Assembly (NCBI RefSeq): GCF_014595995.2
Contig: NZ_CP063989.1
Span: 992,001 to 1,056,000, forward strand
DNA: 64,000 nucleotides
Direction of reading: 5' to 3'
Origin: Actinomyces respiraculi
GTDB taxonomy: Bacteria; Actinomycetota; Actinomycetes; Actinomycetales; Actinomycetaceae
How positions within the stretch are numbered: position 1 is the first letter of the stretch; every line of letters starts with the position of its first letter. The translations under genes and the position numbers were made by a program. The notes under the pieces were generated by a model. The model did no database searches. It saw only the letters and a list, made by a program, of their open reading frames with translations, and had not been told where the DNA came from. This document shows positions 16,387-25,976 of this stretch, in pieces.

Positions 16387-19300
16387 ATGACAGCAGCACG
16401 AGGACCTCAGGACCCGGACACCGGGGCAGGCGGAGCACCAACGCCCCCGGCGGTGCGGCTCCTGCCCGCCCAGGAGCCCGGCGCCCTGCCCGGGCCCGAC
16501 CCCGACGCGGCCGCGGTCCTGGCCCGTGCCGCCGCGGGGGAGGACCTCGTGGTCCTGGGCGCCCCTGGCACCGGCAGGTCCACCCTCGCCCTGCACCTGC
16601 TCACGAGGGCTGTGGCTGACGGCCGCGATGCGCTGCTGCTCGCCCCGACCCGCTCACGCGCCGACCTCCTGCGCACCCGGGCGGCCCAGCTGCTCGCCGG
16701 TGGCGGCGGAGGAGTGGTGCGCGTGCGCACCCCCGCGAGCTACGCCTTCACCGTCCTGAGCACCTTCCTCACCGCCCGTGCGGACCCTCTGCCCGCACCC
16801 GTCCTGCTCGCCGGCGCGGAGGAGGACGCCGCGCTCGCCTCCCTGCTGCGGCCCATCCAGTGGCCCGGCCTGCCCGCCGAGGCCGTCGGCTCGCGGGCCT
16901 TTCGCACCGAGCTGCGCAACCTCCTGGCCCGCGCGGGCGAGCTCGGCGTCACGGCCGAGGATCTCGCGGACTGGGGGTGCCGCCTCGACGTGCCCCTCTG
17001 GGGGCCCGCCTCCGAGCTGCTCAACGCCTGGGACGCCCAGGGCCGGGCGAGCGCCGAACGGCGCAGCGAGATCCGGAAAATGGACTCCGCCCGCATCCAG
17101 GACCGCGCCATTGAGGCCCTGGTCGCCTGGGAGTCCGACGGCGTGACCGAGCCCCGTCCCGTGCCCGACCTCGTCATCGTCGACGACTACCAGGACTGCA
17201 CCGCCGCCACCGCCCGCCTGCTCGTGGCCCTGGCCCGGCCCGATGGGAGCGGGCACCGGGCGCAGGTCGTCGTCCTGGGGGACCCGGACGTCGCCGTCGA
17301 GACCTTCCGGGGCGGTACGCCCAGCCTCCTGGTGGAGGCGGAGGACCGCACGGGACTGGGCGCCACCCGGATGCGGCTGGGGACCCGGCACCGCGGCACC
17401 CCCGCCCTCGTGCGCGTGTGGGAGGACCAGGCGGCGCGCCTGCCGGTGACTGGCACGGCCTCGCACCGCAGGCCGCAGCCGGCCGCCACCCGGGAGCCCG
17501 ACGGCAGACGGCCCGGTGCGCCCGAGGTTGCCGACGACGGACGGGGCGACAGCCCTGGAGCAGCCCGGGCCGGTGCCCCCACCGGCGTCGAGGTCCTCGT
17601 CGCCGACTCCGAGCCCCAGGAGACCGCTCACGTCGCCCGCCTGCTGCGCGCCGAGCACATCCACCACGGCACCGGCTGGGAGCACATGGCGGTCATCCTG
17701 CGCTCGGCCGGACACGCCCGCGCCGTGGCGCGCGAGCTGCGCCGCCGAGGCGTGCCCCTGGCCTCCACGACCCCCGCCGTGCTGCTGCGCGCCGAGCCCG
17801 CTGCCGCCGCCCTGCTCGCCGTCGCCGGCGCCGCCCTCGACGGGCGCCTGGGAGACACCGACGCACCGCCCGAGCGGCCCAGCGCCCTCGATCTGCTCAC
17901 CAGCCCGCTCATCGGGCTCAGCATCCTCGACCTGCGCCGCCTGCGCCGCCACCTGCGCGCCGGGCAGCCCGCTGAGCAGTCCCCGGACGAGCACCTTCTC
18001 ACCGTCCTGTCCAGCACCGCCACCGCTGACGCCCTCGCGCGCGCCCTGCACGAGGACGCCAACCCCCTGGCCGAGCAGGCGGACCGCCTCGCCCGCGCGG
18101 CCGCCGTCGTCGCCGCACTCAGGCAGGTCGTGCGGGACAGCCGGGACCAGGACGGCGGCGGGCACGTCGACGCCGAGCACCTGCTGTGGCGGGCCTGGGA
18201 CGCCTCCGGCCGTGCCGAGGCCTGGCGCGAACGGGCCCTCGACCCGGCCGCACGCACCTCCCACGGGGCCGCCCTGCTCGCCGAGGCCGCCGAGCACGAC
18301 CTCGACGTCGTCACCGCCCTGTTCAAACGCGCCGAGGTCTGGGCCGAGCGCCACCCGGGCGCCGGGGCCGCGGACTTCCTGGCCGAGCTCGCCGCCGAGG
18401 TCCTGCCCTCCGACTCCGTCGCCCCCCAGGGCGTGCGCCCCGCGGGCGTCAGCGTGCTCACCCCCGCGGCCGCCGTCGGGCGCGAGTGGGAGGTTGTCGC
18501 CGTCATGGGCCTGGGTCGCGACACCTGGCCGGACCTGCGCCTGCGCGACACACTCACCCGCTCCGGGCTGCTCGTCGACGCCGTCACCGACCGCCTTCCG
18601 CTGGATGCCGACGGCCACCCCACCGCCTCCCTCGACGCCGTCAGCGCGCGCGCCGAGGTCCGCGCCGACGAGCGCCGCATGCTCCTGGCCGCCCTCACCC
18701 GGGCCCGCAGGCGGCTGCTCGTGACCGCCGTCAGCGACGAGGAGAACGCGCCCTCGTCCTTCCTCCTGGAGGTCGCGCGCGCCGCCGGGGCCCGCGTGAC
18801 CGACGCCGACGGGCACGTGCTCACCGCCCCCGAGGCTGGGGACCTGACCCTGCGTGGCCTCGTCGGCGAGCTGCGCCAGGCCCTCGTCACCGGTCACCTG
18901 CCCGGTGCCGGCCCAGTACAGCACGAGCGCGCCCGCGCCGCCGCCGCCATGCTCGCCCGACTGGCCGCCGAGCACGTGCCGGGAGCCTCGCCCTCCTCCT
19001 GGCTGGGGGTGGCCGGGCCCTCGAGCAGCGCCCGCCTCGTGGCCGAGGGCGAGAGGGTGAGGGTCAGCCCCTCCGACGTCGAAGCGCTCAACGCCTGCCC
19101 GCTCAAATGGTTCCTCCAGCGCAACGGCGCCGGCTCGGCCCCCTCCAAGGCCCAGGACCTGGGCACCCTCGTCCACGACCTTGCAGAAGAGGCCCAGAGG
19201 ACCGGGCTGCGTGGCGACGCCCTCACGGCGCGCTTCGAGGAGCTCCTGCCCTCCCTGGGATACCCGGACACGTGGATGGGCGGCCTCGAGACCACCCGGG

Positions 19301-19878
19301 CACGGGACATCGTCGAGCGGCTAGGGCGCTACCTCGACTCCGTCCCCGGCCCGGTCGACGTCGAGCAGCCGATCCGGGTGGACCTCGACCTGCCCCCCGC
19401 CCCCGACGAGGACACCGCGGATGGGACGGATGCCCCCCTGCGCCTTACCCTCGCCGGGCGCATCGACCGCCTCGAGCACCTTGAGACCCCGAACGACGAG
19501 CACCCGCGGGTCCGCCTCATCGACCTCAAAACCGGCAAGTACGTCAGCGCCGACCCCGCCCGTCACCCCCAGCTCGCGGCCTACCGCCTCGCCCTGGAAG
19601 CCGCCGGCTACGAGGTCACCGGCGCCGCCCTCGTCCTGCTCGGCAAGGACCCGCTGAAGAAGGACGCCGGGATGCCCGTCCTCGCACCCGCCGGTGCCGC
19701 CCTCGACCCCAGCCCCGACCCGGACACCGGCGAGGACTGGGCCCGGAGGCTGCTGACCACCGCCGCCAAGGCCGCCAGCGCCGGCGCGCTGACCGCACGC
19801 ACCGGTGAGCAATGCCGCACCTGTGCGGTCAAGGACTCCTGCCCCGTGCAGAGCGAAGGAAGAAGGACCGTCTCGTGA
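16387..19878 (+). CDS. adnA: AdnA-like helicase-nuclease subunit with Fe-S nuclease domain
   Basis: The 1163 aa protein is the first subunit of an AdnAB double-strand-break resection complex. An N-terminal UvrD-like motor is degenerate: the Walker A is GAPGTGRS with Arg64 in place of the invariant Lys, and motif II reads DDYQD (266-270) instead of DExQD. The C-terminal PD-(D/E)XK nuclease looks intact: HDLAEEA, GRIDRL, and LIDLKTG with D1046 and K1048. Four cysteines (C904, C1143, C1146, C1152) give the Fe-S staple seen in AddB and AdnA nucleases. It overlaps adnB by 4 bases. In mycobacteria the AdnB motor drives translocation, so a silent AdnA motor would fit. The start ATG has a weak TGTGAT box six bases upstream. 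Confidence 0.9.
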   Translation: MTAARGPQDPDTGAGGAPTPPAVRLLPAQEPGALPGPDPDAAAVLARAAAGEDLVVLGAPGTGRSTLALHLLTRAVADGRDALLLAPTRSRADLLRTRAAQLLAGGGGGVVRVRTPASYAFTVLSTFLTARADPLPAPVLLAGAEEDAALASLLRPIQWPGLPAEAVGSRAFRTELRNLLARAGELGVTAEDLADWGCRLDVPLWGPASELLNAWDAQGRASAERRSEIRKMDSARIQDRAIEALVAWESDGVTEPRPVPDLVIVDDYQDCTAATARLLVALARPDGSGHRAQVVVLGDPDVAVETFRGGTPSLLVEAEDRTGLGATRMRLGTRHRGTPALVRVWEDQAARLPVTGTASHRRPQPAATREPDGRRPGAPEVADDGRGDSPGAARAGAPTGVEVLVADSEPQETAHVARLLRAEHIHHGTGWEHMAVILRSAGHARAVARELRRRGVPLASTTPAVLLRAEPAAAALLAVAGAALDGRLGDTDAPPERPSALDLLTSPLIGLSILDLRRLRRHLRAGQPAEQSPDEHLLTVLSSTATADALARALHEDANPLAEQADRLARAAAVVAALRQVVRDSRDQDGGGHVDAEHLLWRAWDASGRAEAWRERALDPAARTSHGAALLAEAAEHDLDVVTALFKRAEVWAERHPGAGAADFLAELAAEVLPSDSVAPQGVRPAGVSVLTPAAAVGREWEVVAVMGLGRDTWPDLRLRDTLTRSGLLVDAVTDRLPLDADGHPTASLDAVSARAEVRADERRMLLAALTRARRRLLVTAVSDEENAPSSFLLEVARAAGARVTDADGHVLTAPEAGDLTLRGLVGELRQALVTGHLPGAGPVQHERARAAAAMLARLAAEHVPGASPSSWLGVAGPSSSARLVAEGERVRVSPSDVEALNACPLKWFLQRNGAGSAPSKAQDLGTLVHDLAEEAQRTGLRGDALTARFEELLPSLGYPDTWMGGLETTRARDIVERLGRYLDSVPGPVDVEQPIRVDLDLPPAPDEDTADGTDAPLRLTLAGRIDRLEHLETPNDEHPRVRLIDLKTGKYVSADPARHPQLAAYRLALEAAGYEVTGAALVLLGKDPLKKDAGMPVLAPAGAALDPSPDPDTGEDWARRLLTTAAKAASAGALTARTGEQCRTCAVKDSCPVQSEGRRTVS

Positions 19879-22800
19879 ATGCGCAGATCACCCCCGAGGA
19901 CCTCGCCCGGGCGCTCGGCACGCCGCCCCCCACCGCCGAGCAGTCGGAGGTCATCGCCCACCCGCTGAGCCCGCTGCTCGTCGTCGCCGGCGCCGGCTCG
20001 GGCAAGACCGCCACCATGAGCCAGCGCGTGCTCCACCTGGTCGCCACCGGGCGCGCCCGTCCCGACCAGGTCCTTGGCCTGACCTTCACCCGCAAGGCCA
20101 CCGCCGAGCTCGACCAGCGCGTGAGCACCCGGCTGGCCCAGCTCGCCACCTCCGGCCTGTGCGACCTCAGCGAGGACGAGCCCGGCCCCACCATCGCCAC
20201 CTACAACGCCTTCGCCGGATCCCTCGTGCGCGAGCACGGCCTGCGCATCGGCGTCGACCCGGACTCCGTGCTCATCACCGAGGCCCGTGCCTGGCAGATC
20301 GTCAGCCGCCTCGTGGAGGAGACCACCCTGGCCCTGCCCGCGAGCTCCGTCGGCAGCGCCACCGCGCTCGTGCTGCGCCTGGACGGCGCCCTGTCGGAGA
20401 ACCTGCTGACCGTCGAGGAGGCCCGCAGCGGGCTGGAGGACCTCACCGGCCTGTTCGAGGGTCTGTCCCAGGTGCGCGGGCTCAAGACCGTCGTGGGCGA
20501 CGCTGCCAAGGTCATGGCGGTGCAGCGCGACATGCTCGACCTTGTCGCCCAGTACCGCGACCACAAGCGTCGCCACGGCCTGCTCGACTTCGGAGAGCAG
20601 ATCGCCCTGGCCTGCCGCGTGGCCGAGGAGGCGCCCGAGGTCGCCCAGGCCGTGCGTGAGCAGTACCCGGCTGTCCTGCTCGACGAGTTCCAGGACACCT
20701 CCGTGGCCCAGACCCGGCTGCTGAGCGCCTTGTTCTCCGACGGCGGCGTCACCGCGGTGGGGGACCCCAACCAGGCGATCTACGGCTGGCGCGGAGCCAG
20801 CGCCGGCGCCCTCGACACCTTCCACGCCATGTTCAACCCCATGGGCACGGCCGCCGTGTCCGAAGGCGCCGCCCCGCAGCAGGCCACTCCCGTGCGACCC
20901 CTGTCGACGGCCTGGCGCAGCGACCGGCGCATCCTCGCCGTCGCCAACACCACCTCTCAACCCCTGCGCGAGCACAGGCCCCAGCCCGGTGACGCCCAGG
21001 TCGAGCACATCCCGGTCACCCGCCTCACCGAGCGTCCCGCCGGCACCGGCCTCGAGGACGGCACCGTCATGGCGGCCTTCGTCCAGGAGCCGCTCGAAGA
21101 GGCCCTCGCCATCGCCGACTTCCTCGAGGAACGCTGGAACCCCAGTGCCTCCATGGCCGTCCTGTGCCGCACGCGCAGTCAGTTCACCGCCGTGGCCGAG
21201 GCGCTGGAGGAGCGCGGGCTGCCCTGCGAGGTCATCGGCCTGGGAGGCATGCTCGCCGTGCCCGAGGTCGCGGACGTGCGCTCACTGCTGACCGTCGCGG
21301 CGGACCCCGAGCGGGGGGACCGGCTGGTGCGCCTGCTCACCGGTCACGGCATCGGCGCCTCAGACCTCAAGGCCCTGGCGCAGCTGGCCCGCCACCAGGT
21401 CGCCTCCGTCGAGCGGGAGCCCGGCGGACAGGCCGATATACCCTTCCTGGCCGAGTCCATCGACGCCCTGACCCGGTGGGACGCCGAGCGCGCCGCGGGA
21501 CGTGGCGAGGCGGGTGCCGCGGGCCTGACCGAGCGCGGACGGCGCATCGCGGTGCGTGTGGGACGAGCCATGGCCCGGGTCCGCGCCGGACTCTCCCTGC
21601 CCCTGCCCGAGCTCGTCGTGCTGGCCGAGCAGGCCCTCGACCTCGACATCGAGCTCGCCGCCCGCGTGGATGACCCCCTGGGACACCGAGCCCTGGACCG
21701 CCTGCGCTCGGTAGCCGAGCGCTTCACCGCGGAGATGGAGGCGCCGACCCTCGCAGACTTCCTCACCTGGCTCGACACCGCCGAGGAGCGTGAGGCGGGA
21801 CTGTCCGCCCCCGAGGTCGAGCCCGAGCCCGGCGCCGTGCAGATCCTCACGATCCACGCCTCCAAGGGCCTGGAGTGGGACGTCGTCGCCGTGTGCGGCC
21901 TCAATGAGGAGGTCTTCCCCTCCTACCGGTCCCGCGCCACCGAGGACCTGACGGTCTCGAGTGGCGGTTGGATGACCTCCTCCCAGGAGTTCCCCCACCC
22001 GCTGCGCGCCGACGCCGCGACCCTGCCCCCCTTCGAGCTCGCCCTCCTCGAACCGCCGGCTGTCGACAAGGACCAGGTCAAGGAGATGATGGGCGAGTAC
22101 CGGCTCGCCCTGGGCCGGCACGCACTGGCCGAGGAGAGGCGCCTGGCCTACGTCGCCTTCACCCGGGCCCGCCATGACCTGCTCCTGACCGGTTCGCACC
22201 TGACAAAGCAGGCGGTCAGGCCGCGGCCCATGTCCCGCTTCCTCGCTGAGCTCGTGCGCCGCGAGCTCGTCGAGCCCTGGGCCCAGGGGCTGACCTCTAT
22301 GGACCCCGAGGCCAGCAACCCGCTGATCACCCGCGTGAGAGAGGGCATCTGGCCCTTCGACGCGGCCGAGGGGGCCAGCGCGACGAGCCCGAGCCGGACG
22401 GCGCAGCGGCGCTCAGACGCCCGGCGTGCTGCCCGGCGTGCGGGGGCCGTCGCCGTCGCCGCGGCCGGAGCGGGAGACGGCGAGGGAGACAGTTCAGGAG
22501 ACTCCGCCGGGCCAGCGGGGCGGCCGGCCTCCGACGACGCCCTGGTGGCGCGCTGGGACCAGGACCTCGAGCTCCTGCTCGCAGAGCGGCGCGCACACGA
22601 GAACCACCGGCCGGCCGTGCACCTTCCCGCGCACCTGGCCGCGACCAGCCTCGACAACCTGCGTGAGGACCCCGCCGCCTTCGCCACCGACCTGCGCCGT
22701 CCGCTGCCCCGCCAGCCCCAGGCCGCGGCGCGTCTGGGCACACTCTTCCACGACACCATCGCCCAGCGGCTCGCCGTCCAGGGCAGCCTGCTGACCCTGG

Positions 22801-23228
22801 CGGAGGCGGGCGCGCCCGACACCCTCGACCCCGAGGGGCGTGCGCGGCTCGAACGCTGGCTCGCCACCGCCGAGAACCTGCCCCTGCTGCGGGGGTGGAG
22901 CCTGGCCGAGACCGAGATCGAGCGCGAGCTCACCGTCGGGGCCACGACCCTGCGCTGCCGCATCGACGCGGTCTTCCGTCGTGACGGCGCCCGCCCGGAC
23001 GAGGAGGGGGCGTGGCTCATCGTGGACTGGAAGACGGGGCGCTGGCACGTGCCGGTGGACCAGTTGAGCGTCTACGTGCACGCCTGGGCCGCCTCGCTGG
23101 GGGTGCCCACGAGCGCGGTGCGTGCGGCCTACGTCTATGTCGACCCCGAGGGTGGTGAGGTCGACGAGCTCTTGGCTGCGGACCTGCTGGGCCTGGAGGA
23201 GATCGCGCGCGTCCTCTCCCCGTCCTGA
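19875..23228 (+). CDS. adnB: AdnB-like UvrD helicase-nuclease subunit
   Basis: The 1117 aa partner of AdnA carries a complete superfamily 1A motor: Walker A GAGSGKT (39-45, Lys44), LTFTRKATAEL, LLDEFQDTS, GDPNQAIYGWRGA, LTIHASKGLEWD and YVAFTRARHDLLL. The C-terminus is a PD-(D/E)XK nuclease with LGTLFHDTI, RCRIDAVFR, LIVDWKTGRW and QLSVYVHAW; it has no Fe-S cysteines. Together the pair unwinds and trims DNA ends for homologous recombination in place of RecBCD. The GTG at 19875 overlaps the adnA stop (GTGA) and has AAGGA 8 bases upstream. An inserted disordered stretch rich in Arg, Ala and Gly (about 830-890) separates motor and nuclease. Confidence 0.92.
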   Translation: MNAQITPEDLARALGTPPPTAEQSEVIAHPLSPLLVVAGAGSGKTATMSQRVLHLVATGRARPDQVLGLTFTRKATAELDQRVSTRLAQLATSGLCDLSEDEPGPTIATYNAFAGSLVREHGLRIGVDPDSVLITEARAWQIVSRLVEETTLALPASSVGSATALVLRLDGALSENLLTVEEARSGLEDLTGLFEGLSQVRGLKTVVGDAAKVMAVQRDMLDLVAQYRDHKRRHGLLDFGEQIALACRVAEEAPEVAQAVREQYPAVLLDEFQDTSVAQTRLLSALFSDGGVTAVGDPNQAIYGWRGASAGALDTFHAMFNPMGTAAVSEGAAPQQATPVRPLSTAWRSDRRILAVANTTSQPLREHRPQPGDAQVEHIPVTRLTERPAGTGLEDGTVMAAFVQEPLEEALAIADFLEERWNPSASMAVLCRTRSQFTAVAEALEERGLPCEVIGLGGMLAVPEVADVRSLLTVAADPERGDRLVRLLTGHGIGASDLKALAQLARHQVASVEREPGGQADIPFLAESIDALTRWDAERAAGRGEAGAAGLTERGRRIAVRVGRAMARVRAGLSLPLPELVVLAEQALDLDIELAARVDDPLGHRALDRLRSVAERFTAEMEAPTLADFLTWLDTAEEREAGLSAPEVEPEPGAVQILTIHASKGLEWDVVAVCGLNEEVFPSYRSRATEDLTVSSGGWMTSSQEFPHPLRADAATLPPFELALLEPPAVDKDQVKEMMGEYRLALGRHALAEERRLAYVAFTRARHDLLLTGSHLTKQAVRPRPMSRFLAELVRRELVEPWAQGLTSMDPEASNPLITRVREGIWPFDAAEGASATSPSRTAQRRSDARRAARRAGAVAVAAAGAGDGEGDSSGDSAGPAGRPASDDALVARWDQDLELLLAERRAHENHRPAVHLPAHLAATSLDNLREDPAAFATDLRRPLPRQPQAAARLGTLFHDTIAQRLAVQGSLLTLAEAGAPDTLDPEGRARLERWLATAENLPLLRGWSLAETEIERELTVGATTLRCRIDAVFRRDGARPDEEGAWLIVDWKTGRWHVPVDQLSVYVHAWAASLGVPTSAVRAAYVYVDPEGGEVDELLAADLLGLEEIARVLSPS

Positions 23229-23288
23229 TCCCGGCGCTGTCGCTCAGTTCTCAGCGCTCAGCGCTCCCGGGCCCTTGGTTCCCGGCGC

Positions 23289-24455
23289 TCAGTCCTCAGT
23301 GGCGCCGCCGTCGTCGGCCTCGCTGTCGCGCGAGACGCCGTCGTCGGTCTCGGCGTCCTCGACCCTCACCATCGCGATCTCGCGCGTCGCGGCAGAGGGG
23401 GAGGAGACCTCCTTCTCGCCCGCCACCGGCGCCAGTCGCGGCTCGTGCACCTCGACCAATGGCTCCTCGCCCACCTGCGCGGCCAGGTCCTGGAGCATCG
23501 ACACCGCGTCCTGCATCACGGCCTCGGAGCCCGAACGGACCCCGTGCAGCAGCCAGCGCGCCAGGCTCATCTCCGAGACGAGCTCGGCACGGTCGCGCAG
23601 GTGCCGGTCCACGCCCTCGGTGCGGGCGACGTCGTAGGCGCCCTCCACCGAGTCCAGGCAGTCCACCGGCACATTCGCATAGACCCAGGCCATGTCCTCT
23701 GCCGGGTCGCCCACGTGCACCTGGTCAAGGCCACGCATCCCGACCACTGCGCCGCCGGCGACGAGGATGTTCTCCTCGGCGAGGTCCCCGTGGACCACGC
23801 CCGGACGGAAGCGCCACATGGCCGTGTCCTCCAGCACCTGCTCCCAGCGTCGCAGCAGCGCCGGGGGCACCTTGCCCGTTGCCGCGGCCTCGTCGAGGAC
23901 CGTTACCCACCGCTCGCGCACCTCCTCGGCGTCGTAGACGGGCATGCCCGCCTCGGAGACGACCTCAGTCGGAAGCTCGTGCAGCTCGCCCAGCGCCTTA
24001 CCCAGCCCGGCGGACAGCCCGGGGCCCGGGTGGAGCTCCGTGACCTCCACGGGCCGTCCGCTCACGTGGGAGCGGACCTGGATGTGCACGTCCTCGCGGC
24101 GCAGGGAGCCGGCCGGCCGAGAGACGTCGAAGGACAGGCGCCCGTCGTCGTGCACCCGCCCGATGCGGCGCAGCACCTCCGCCTCCGCGTCGAGGGCAGC
24201 ACCCGCAGCGTCCGTGCGTGCCTGGTGAACCTCCCAGTGACGTCCCTGGGTGTCGATGACTCCGACGACGCGCAGCGTCGCCGACTCCTGCTGCGGCAGG
24301 GCCAGACGCGCCGGGTCAAGACCGGGCACGGCGACGGCGGCCATCGCGGCCAGCGTCAGCGGAGAGGGCTCGCGCACCTGAGCGTCGCCGGGCGGCACAG
24401 TGGGCTCCTCGTTGGCGTCGGTGGGCGGGGTCGGACCGTTGGTCGTGCTCGACAT
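23289..24455 (-). CDS. APH/kinase-fold phosphotransferase-like protein, catalytic Asp missing
   Basis: The 388 aa protein has the aminoglycoside/macrolide phosphotransferase fold. The catalytic loop VVHGDLAEEN is present (H222, D224, N229) and is followed by GDPAED (249-254). The metal-binding Asp that normally sits seven residues before that GDP (in IDW or IDF) is Gly242 here, in GMRGLDQ. This suggests a weak or non-catalytic kinase fold. The last 60 residues are acidic and disordered. The ATG at 24455 lies six bases after a -10 box TACGGT. It converges on adnB and is divergent from the Tad operon. Resistance should not be assumed from the family name. Confidence 0.8.
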   Translation of the reverse strand: MSSTTNGPTPPTDANEEPTVPPGDAQVREPSPLTLAAMAAVAVPGLDPARLALPQQESATLRVVGVIDTQGRHWEVHQARTDAAGAALDAEAEVLRRIGRVHDDGRLSFDVSRPAGSLRREDVHIQVRSHVSGRPVEVTELHPGPGLSAGLGKALGELHELPTEVVSEAGMPVYDAEEVRERWVTVLDEAAATGKVPPALLRRWEQVLEDTAMWRFRPGVVHGDLAEENILVAGGAVVGMRGLDQVHVGDPAEDMAWVYANVPVDCLDSVEGAYDVARTEGVDRHLRDRAELVSEMSLARWLLHGVRSGSEAVMQDAVSMLQDLAAQVGEEPLVEVHEPRLAPVAGEKEVSSPSAATREIAMVRVEDAETDDGVSRDSEADDGGATED

Positions 24456-24467
24456 GCCCCAACCGTA
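24456..24467 (-). promoter_or_regulatory. Leaderless promoter of the kinase-fold gene (-10 TACGGT)
   Basis: On the minus strand TACGGT (24467-24462) plus six bases leads to the ATG at 24455. Confidence 0.55.
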
Positions 24468-24695
24468 AGCGAGGCGTGCGCGGCGGCGTCTGTGGCGCAC
24501 CGGGTGCCGGACGTGGTGACAGGCCCGCCCGACGACGACTTGTCCACAGGCGAGCGGCCTGCGGTGGTTCGACGGCGAGCCATGCTCTAGTGTTGTGCCC
24601 GTGGCCCCGCTCACCGCTGCGCGGGTCCACGCCCGCCCCGCAGGTGGCTGCTGTTGCTCCCCTGCCGCGGACCGCCTCCCGACCCGTGAGAGCAC

Positions 24696-25976
24696 ATGGA
24701 CGCCTCGACTCTCCTGCACACCGAGATCCGCGAGCTCGTGCGTCGGCGCGGCATTGACCCGCTGAGCCAGGTCGACGCCCTCGAGGCCCTGGTCGCTGAG
24801 GCGGGCGCCGACTACCTCAGCCGTGCCGACGCCGGCCTCGTGCCGCCCCTGACCGACCCCGAACGGGCCCAGGCCGCCGCTGTCGACGCGCTCGCGGGCC
24901 TGGGCCCTCTGCAGCCCTACCTCGAGGACGAGAGCGTCGAGGAGATCTGGGTCAATGCCCCCGGCCGCGTCTTCATCGCCCGCCACGGGCGCAGTGAGCT
25001 GACCACAACCATCCTTGAGGACGAGGAGATCCGGGTCCTGGTCGAGCGGATGCTGCGCGTCTCGGGGCGCCGGCTGGACCTGTCCAGCCCCTTCGTCGAC
25101 GCCCAGCTGCCCGGCGGTGAGCGCCTGCACGTCGTCATCCCGCCGATCACCGCCGCCCACTGGGCCCTCAACATCCGCAAGCACACCGCGCACGCGACCC
25201 GCACCGCCGACCTCGTGCGCCTGGGATCCCTCACCGGGCAGGCGGCCGCCTTCCTCGACGCCTGCGTGCAGGCGGGCCTCAACGTGCTCGTCTCCGGCGC
25301 CACGCAGGCCGGCAAGACGACGATGGTGCGGGCCCTGGCGGGCGCGATCCCGGCGGGGCAGCGGGTCGTCACCTGCGAGGAAGTCTTCGAGCTCAACCTG
25401 CGCCACCGCGACTGCGTGGCCATGCAGACCCGCGACGACAACCTCGAGGGCGTTGGTGGTATCAACCTGCGCCGCCTGGTCAAGGAAGCCCTGCGCATGC
25501 GCCCCGACCGCCTCCTCATCGGCGAGGTCCGTGAGGCCGAGGCCCTCGACCTGCTCATCGCCATGAACTCGGGCATGCCCTCCATGTCCACCATCCACGC
25601 CAACTCCGCTCGCGAGGCCATCGTCAAGCTGTGCACCTTGCCCCTGCTGGCGGGAGAGAACGTCGGCTCCCAGTTCGTCGTCCCCACCGTGGCCAGCGCC
25701 GTCGACATCGTCGTCCACCTGGATATCAATCCGCGCGGACACCGGCAGGTGCGTGAGATCGCGGCCCTGCCTGGGCGCGTCGAGGCCGACGTCATCGAGC
25801 TCGCGGACGTCTTCCACCGGGATGCGCGCGGTCGGCTCGTGCGCGGGCCCGGAGCCCCCACCCATCCCGAGCGCTTCCACAACGCGGGTCATGACCTGTC
25901 GGCGCTGCTGGCTACCGGCCCGCGTTCCGACGACGCGGCCCCGTCCGCCGGCGACGTCCCGGGCAGGTGGCTCTGA
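24696..25976 (+). CDS. tadA: CpaF/TadA-family pilus assembly ATPase
   Basis: The 426 aa secretion ATPase powers assembly of Flp-type pili at the membrane. The N-terminal domain contains GLGPLQPYLEDESVEEIWVN, typical of CpaF. The ATPase core has Walker A GATQAGKTT (about 205-213), the Asp/Glu box CEEVFEL, Walker B RPDRLLIGEVRE and the His box STIHANS. It is the first gene of a seven-gene operon; each next gene overlaps or nearly overlaps the previous one up to tadC. Unlike most Tad loci there is no TadZ/CpaE gene in front of it; the upstream gene points away. Confidence 0.92.
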   Translation: MDASTLLHTEIRELVRRRGIDPLSQVDALEALVAEAGADYLSRADAGLVPPLTDPERAQAAAVDALAGLGPLQPYLEDESVEEIWVNAPGRVFIARHGRSELTTTILEDEEIRVLVERMLRVSGRRLDLSSPFVDAQLPGGERLHVVIPPITAAHWALNIRKHTAHATRTADLVRLGSLTGQAAAFLDACVQAGLNVLVSGATQAGKTTMVRALAGAIPAGQRVVTCEEVFELNLRHRDCVAMQTRDDNLEGVGGINLRRLVKEALRMRPDRLLIGEVREAEALDLLIAMNSGMPSMSTIHANSAREAIVKLCTLPLLAGENVGSQFVVPTVASAVDIVVHLDINPRGHRQVREIAALPGRVEADVIELADVFHRDARGRLVRGPGAPTHPERFHNAGHDLSALLATGPRSDDAAPSAGDVPGRWL

